Source: DATJHM01 sp035493895 (GTDB taxonomy: Bacteria > Chloroflexota > Ktedonobacteria > Ktedonobacterales > Ktedonobacteraceae). Taken from it: a stretch of DNA of 64,000 nucleotides. This document shows, in pieces, positions 60,309 through 64,000 of this stretch. The stretch spans positions 11,913-75,912 of the forward strand of contig DATJHM010000126.1 of the NCBI GenBank assembly GCA_035493895.1, read 5' to 3'. A program made the position numbers and the translations under genes. The notes beneath the pieces are model-generated. The model made no database searches. It saw only the letters and a program-made list of their open reading frames with translations, and was not told the DNA's origin. The stretch's first letter is position 1, and every line of letters starts with the position of its first letter.

Positions 60309-62213
60309 ATGGTTATATTACTCCTGGCTCTTATAGGGACGCTTGTGATCATGGCTATCCTCTCTGCCGGACGCCTGCTTTTCGGTAGGAGTGAGAAGTT
60401 CGAGATGCGCAAGTTTGGGTCCTGGTTTCTTCGCTATTTTATTTTTAATTTCATCTTTAGTCTGGCGATTATGTATTTCGGCCAGCCTGCTTTGACGGGA
60501 CCCTTTGCAGGCTGGCAATGGGTGCTCTGGCCGCTGACTTTTAGTTGCGTGGGGAATCTGTTTACCTTCGTCTCTCCTGCTTTTAGCATGTTGGAGGGGG
60601 CTGCTCTGGCGAGTCAGGGGGGACATTCTCGCTCAACATCTTCGTCAACGGCATCGCGCAATTATTCACGTGGCGGCGTTGCCGCCGGTATCTTCGGTCT
60701 GGCCATTGTTGCTGTCCTGGGTCTTGCCGCTCCTCTCCTGATTACTGTCTTTACGACCTGGTTTGACGTCAATGCAAAAGCGCTTGCGGCTATTCCTCAG
60801 GTGCATATCCAGACTTCTTCAAACCTGCCTCCGACTGACCCTAACCATATTGTGCTGGTAAGCCAGAATGTCGCTGCTTACAAAGGGCAGCAGGTGCTTG
60901 GCTCGACCGGCCAGAACCTCGGCTCAGCCTACAGCATTGATCCTACGAGCTATACGCTACAATCCATCAAGCACCATCTCTACTATGTTGCTCCCTTGAT
61001 GTATAACAATCTGTTCGTCAATCTCTCCAGCTCCACAACCCCTGGCTTTGTGGTGGTGGATGCCGAGAATCCACAGGCGATCCCCCACTTATGGACCGAT
61101 CAGGAGCAGGCTGGTTCTTCTATTCGCTACCTTCCTGGTGCTCTCTTAAATCAGGATCTGCTGCGCCATGTCTACCTGAGCGGCTATACCTATGGTCGCT
61201 TACTTGATCCGACGCTGGAACTGGATGACAATTTTAAGCCGTACTGGACTATTTCGTTGATGCAGCCTATTCGTGGTTATGTGGGCGATGACCTGCGCTC
61301 AGTCTTGCTGGTTGATGCGCACACGGGAGCGATTACACAATACAGCCCTCAATCGGTTCCTTCCTGGGTCGATCGTGTGTTGCCTGCCGATACGGTTTCA
61401 CAATACTTGCAGTGGTGGGGATTGTATCATAGCGCTCCCTGGTTTAATCCTTCCGGCCTGGGTCAGCAAAAACCATCTGGAGAGCCTCAATTGCTCTACA
61501 ATAATGTTGACCAGCCTGTCTGGCTGATTCCCATGACTTCTGCGGCCGCCAGTGATAATTCCAGTACCGGCATTTTTCTCTTTGATACACATAAGAATGA
61601 GGGGAATTTCTATCCTCTGAGTGGTCTGGGCGTCGGCAGTAATGTGAACAATACGTTTTCGTCAACCCATTCGAATATCAAAAATTATGTTGTCGATAGC
61701 GTTCAGCTCTATCAGATCTACAATACTCCTACCTGGGTGGCGATCTATGTTCAGCAGACGGATAGCGGCGATATCTTCCAGGCGGTGGGTATGGTGGATG
61801 CGCGTAACCTGAACGGCGCGAATGTGCAATTCGAAACGTCTCTCCCGCAGACACTGAACGATTATCAGCAATGGTTGACGCAACAGAATACGGGCGGGGG
61901 CAATGTTCCAGGCAGTGGCACGACGCAAACCGTTACTGGTAAGGTGCTTCGTATCTCCTCAGTGACGCAGGGGACGAATGTGACCTATTATCTGCAAATT
62001 GCCGGTCAGTCGATCCTGTTCAAAGCTGACCTCTCACTCTCGCAGAAGCTCCCTCTGGTTCAACCGGGCGATACGGTTACGGGCACGTATCTCAATACCG
62101 GCGGTACCCTGGTCGCTTTCGAGTCTTTCGATGATAGCAATATTGTGGTTGGCACACCAACTGCAAGTGCAACTCCTGTACTCACGCCGACGCCTGCCGC
62201 TACAAAAAAATAA
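60309..62213 (+). CDS. Large membrane-anchored extracytoplasmic protein, function unknown
   Basis: A protein of 634 residues. Four membrane helices fall within the first 165 residues (about 2-22, 36-58, 66-92 and 117-150), with a Ser-rich loop (SRSTSSSTASRN) before the fourth. The remaining 470 residues should lie outside: a beta-rich domain with aromatic and Asn-rich segments (VPSWVDRVLPADTVSQYLQW, LPQTLNDYQQWLTQQN) and a terminal OB-like part (TVTGKVLRISSVTQGTNVTY, about 530-610) ending in a Thr/Pro tail. No catalytic signature recognised. Followed by a strong terminator. Hypothetical. Confidence 0.75.
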   Translation: MVILLLALIGTLVIMAILSAGRLLFGRSEKFEMRKFGSWFLRYFIFNFIFSLAIMYFGQPALTGPFAGWQWVLWPLTFSCVGNLFTFVSPAFSMLEGAALASQGGHSRSTSSSTASRNYSRGGVAAGIFGLAIVAVLGLAAPLLITVFTTWFDVNAKALAAIPQVHIQTSSNLPPTDPNHIVLVSQNVAAYKGQQVLGSTGQNLGSAYSIDPTSYTLQSIKHHLYYVAPLMYNNLFVNLSSSTTPGFVVVDAENPQAIPHLWTDQEQAGSSIRYLPGALLNQDLLRHVYLSGYTYGRLLDPTLELDDNFKPYWTISLMQPIRGYVGDDLRSVLLVDAHTGAITQYSPQSVPSWVDRVLPADTVSQYLQWWGLYHSAPWFNPSGLGQQKPSGEPQLLYNNVDQPVWLIPMTSAAASDNSSTGIFLFDTHKNEGNFYPLSGLGVGSNVNNTFSSTHSNIKNYVVDSVQLYQIYNTPTWVAIYVQQTDSGDIFQAVGMVDARNLNGANVQFETSLPQTLNDYQQWLTQQNTGGGNVPGSGTTQTVTGKVLRISSVTQGTNVTYYLQIAGQSILFKADLSLSQKLPLVQPGDTVTGTYLNTGGTLVAFESFDDSNIVVGTPTASATPVLTPTPAATKK

Positions 62214-62227
62214 CGTCTCTCTTTCTC

Positions 62228-62265
62228 AAAGTCGCGCTGGTCATAAATAAGCCAGCGCGACTTTT
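62228..62265 (+). terminator. Terminator of the large membrane protein gene
   Basis: A perfect 13-bp stem pairs 62228-62240 with 62252-62264, AAAGTCGCGCTGG/CCAGCGCGACTTT, followed by TTC and T-rich sequence. Confidence 0.9.
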
Positions 62266-62360
62266 CTATTCCCATCAGCTCTTTAGAAACGATCAATCAT
62301 GTTGCGATTGCTGTCTGGAATAGAGGGAAATTGTTGTCATATTATGTAGAGCAACCTGGC

Positions 62361-62435
62361 ATGGCGATCGTGTACTCAGGTGCGATCGAGGCGGCGGGGG
62401 TGAAGACGGCCTATCTGAATGGGGGAATACGCTGA
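62361..62435 (+). other. Short frame with protein-like sequence, possible gene remnant
   Basis: Twenty-four codons reading MAIVYSGAIEAAGVKTAYLN and ending GGIR. The sequence is protein-like rather than random and lies in the decayed stretch before the DUF1537 fragment. No family assigned. Confidence 0.3.
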
Positions 62436-62553
62436 CCTGGTATAACCTTGCTATTGGATGAGCGGATAGCATGAATGAGCGGGTCGAGAAGAGAAATCGT
62501 CGAACGGAGGCTGGTCCTTTTTCAGTATGCTACTATGAGGGGGATTGAAATGA

Positions 62554-62685
62554 GTGTGTGAGCATTTGAAAGAACTATTGCAGGGCGATCGACGCAGAGT
62601 GCTTGTTTTTGACGACGATCCAACAGGCAATATTGGTATGGATCGTACTCTGGTGCATGCATGGGAAATCCTGACCACCAGTTAG
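62554..62685 (+). pseudogene. N-terminal remnant of a second DUF1537 kinase gene
   Basis: A frame of 43 residues (GTG start at 62554, TAG at 62683) contains RRRVLVFDDDPTGNIGMDRT, the N-terminal substrate-site signature of four-carbon acid sugar kinases (usually DDDPTGTQTV). Only this first motif survives; the remaining 350-400 residues are absent, and the class II aldolase gene starts 27 bases later. It is thus a truncated kinase gene, distinct from the intact DUF1537 gene at 24730-25986, and its context shows that the aldolase once belonged to a similar acid-sugar cluster. Confidence 0.65.
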
Positions 62686-62712
62686 ACGAGAGAAATGACA
62701 GGAGGAACTACC

Positions 62713-63573
62713 TTGTTAGTAACAACCCAGGAGCTACTGACATATGCGAACAGGGGGCGCTTTGCTATACCTGCGTTCAATACCTATGATCAGTATCTCA
62801 CGCGCGGAATTATTCAGGGGGCGGAGAGCGTTGGCGCTCCAATTATGCTTGCTCTGGGAACCGGCACGCTGAAGAGCTATGGTGCTCAGGCCATGGTAAA
62901 CATGATATCGGCGATGGCTCGAGAAGCAAGAATTCCGATCTCAGTACACCTGGATCATGCCAGCCGCCTGGAATATATCGTGCAATGGTTCGAGGCTGGC
63001 GCTCACTCCGCCATGATCGACGGCTCAAAGCTTGAGCGCGAGAAGAATATCGAGCTAACCAGGGATGTTGCTGTTGTCGTCCATCGCTGGTCAGGCTGGC
63101 TTGAGGCCGAACTGGGTCGTATCGACGGATCGGAAGATATGAATATTTCTAAACAGGCAAATGCAGGCAGTTTTACCGATCCTCAAGAGGCGCATGATTT
63201 CATCGCACAGACAAAGGTCGACGCTCTGGCCGTATCAATCGGGAATGTGCATGGTCGCAGCTCGGCAAATATCCGGCTCGACCTCACACTCTTAGCGCAA
63301 ATTGCCAGCGTCGTTGCTGTTCCCCTGGTACTGCACGGCGCATCAGGTGTGCCTCTGGCGCAAATACAGCAGGCCATAGCCCTGGGTGTACGCAAGATCA
63401 ACTTTAATTTTGATATTCGTACGAGGGCCATGGAGGTGCTTCAGGAGGCCAGTCAGCACGAAGTACAGAGCGATAGCTACAACCTGCCGCGCATGTACGA
63501 AGCCGTTGAGGCCCGCGTCGCAAGCGAGGTCGCAGAAAAATGCCGCATGGTCGGTGCCGCAAGCCAATCCTGA
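62713..63573 (+). CDS. Class II aldolase (GatY/KbaY/FbaA type)
   Basis: A zinc-dependent ketose-bisphosphate aldolase of 286 residues. Seen: LLTYANRGRFAIPAFNTYDQ (about 7-26), the zinc-binding HLDHASRLEYIVQWFEAGAH (about 78-97), the motif LEAELGRIDGSED, VDALAVSIGNVHGRSS with its metal His, and PLVLHGASGVPLAQIQQAI (about 203-221). The family splits fructose-, tagatose- or related 1-phosphates, yielding dihydroxyacetone phosphate. The open frame starts at an ATG six codons upstream, but AGGAGG (62699-62704) lies between it and the TTG at 62713, which matches the family start MLVTTQELL. The DUF1537 remnant just before it hints at a sugar-acid substrate. Confidence 0.9.
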   Translation: MLVTTQELLTYANRGRFAIPAFNTYDQYLTRGIIQGAESVGAPIMLALGTGTLKSYGAQAMVNMISAMAREARIPISVHLDHASRLEYIVQWFEAGAHSAMIDGSKLEREKNIELTRDVAVVVHRWSGWLEAELGRIDGSEDMNISKQANAGSFTDPQEAHDFIAQTKVDALAVSIGNVHGRSSANIRLDLTLLAQIASVVAVPLVLHGASGVPLAQIQQAIALGVRKINFNFDIRTRAMEVLQEASQHEVQSDSYNLPRMYEAVEARVASEVAEKCRMVGAASQS

Positions 63574-63600
63574 TCGAATCTGTTTGAAGAAATATTTACA

Positions 63601-63729
63601 GGTAGGGCAGCGGTTTATCCCTGCCCATGGTTCATCCCTGCCCGCGCTCTCCCGGCCCATATACTCCCCTTGTTCGCGTGCCCCATCGTCTGAAGAAAGA
63701 TAGAGGGTAGGGGCAGCGGTTTATCTCTG
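63601..63729. repeat. Two copies of a GTAGGG-type repeat
   Basis: GGTAGGG(G)CAGCGGTTTATC followed by YCTG occurs at 63601-63623 and 63706-63729, 105 bases apart. Each copy is preceded by a related GAAGAAA-containing stretch. The pattern resembles the centre of the MITE-like element (28657-28730, minus strand), which has GGTAGGGACCGGGCTTTATG. These look like members of a dispersed repetitive family. Confidence 0.6.
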
Positions 63730-63841
63730 TTCGCGCGATTTTGCCCGAAAAAACAATTTCACACATCTTTGGCTTATGATATGATGCACTCGATCAGAGA
63801 TGCTTGTTGATCACCTGATTTTTAATGAGGAAGGGAACTCG

Positions 63842-64000
63842 ATGACTCATTATTTTACTCGCGAAGAAGCTGAGGCTCTCTTGCCTCAAATCGCGGAGAT
63901 ACTGCGTACTATCCAGGAGGAACGTCGCAAGATGCGCACCTGTGAGGCAGATCTCAAGGCCCTGAAGTTTCAGGCAATGGGCAATGGTCATCATTTGCAG
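63842..64000 (+). CDS. DUF2203 family protein, N-terminal part
   Basis: The first 53 codons; the gene continues past the right edge. The opening MTHYFTREEAEALLPQIAEI with a following helix LRTIQEERRKMRTCEADLKA matches the DUF2203 family, small cytoplasmic proteins of unknown function that begin YFT-x-EEA-x-LLP. GAGGAAGGG precedes the ATG at 63842. No link to the aldolase is apparent, since a repeat region of about 270 bases separates them. Confidence 0.8.
   Translation, partial: MTHYFTREEAEALLPQIAEILRTIQEERRKMRTCEADLKALKFQAMGNGHHLQ

Overview
The window looks like a chromosomal segment of a spore-forming, Gram-positive-like member of the Chloroflexota, most probably class Ktedonobacteria. This is an inference from gene content: two class T-box leaders, the prkA-yeaH-spoVR sporulation/stress trio, several long low-complexity Ktedonobacteria-type proteins, strong AGGAGG-type ribosome binding sites, moderate GC and low gene density with large structured intergenic regions. 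No phage, complete insertion sequence, CRISPR array or rRNA was seen.

Layout. 1-4.6 kb (minus strand): the start of fabD, then rpmF and the DUF177/YceD gene under a consensus promoter, a coiled-coil protein, coaD, a small membrane protein and an MFS exporter. 4.6-5.3 kb is a repeat-rich gap. 5.3-13.7 kb (minus): recG, a GNAT acetyltransferase, an ArsA/GET3-type ATPase, a small orphan protein and leuS. 13.7-14.5 kb is the most unusual part: leuS has a full T-box riboswitch with a CUC specifier, and a complete tRNA-Ala(GGC) gene sits inside that leader, in the loop of the helix just before the antiterminator. A second tRNA-Ala(CGC) lies directly upstream. 14.6-22.2 kb: a polysaccharide deacetylase, lpdA, an isolated RiPP-precursor-like peptide gene, two metallophosphoesterases and serS with a textbook Ser T-box.

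22.2-28.6 kb (plus): a five-gene operon for uptake and breakdown of a four-carbon acid sugar (MFS symporter, PdxA2 dehydrogenase, DUF1537 kinase, YhfZ-type regulator, FAD-linked oxidase). A 26-bp palindrome covers its promoter. It is followed by a MITE-like element. 28.9-38.6 kb (mostly minus): a zinc-ribbon membrane protein, a DUF59 Fe-S factor under an IscR/Rrf2-like palindrome, a nucleoside hydrolase, a soluble histidine kinase (plus), a Dna2-like nuclease-helicase, GAF, universal stress and ClpS proteins. 38.7-51.4 kb: dnaA, a lipoprotein, a zinc-ribbon/FHA protein, a carotenoid-desaturase-like oxidoreductase coupled to a MurA with Asp in place of the catalytic Cys, a 947-residue repeat protein and a SAM hydroxide adenosyltransferase.

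52-64 kb: prkA, yeaH and spoVR behind a long leader; two DUF488 proteins with a possible dual-OB protein; a cytoplasmic sulfite-oxidase-fold molybdoenzyme; a large membrane-anchored protein; the remnant of a second DUF1537 kinase next to a class II aldolase; and the beginning of a DUF2203 gene. Where the longest open frame and the ribosome binding site disagreed, starts were moved to the codon with the better ribosome binding site; each case is noted.
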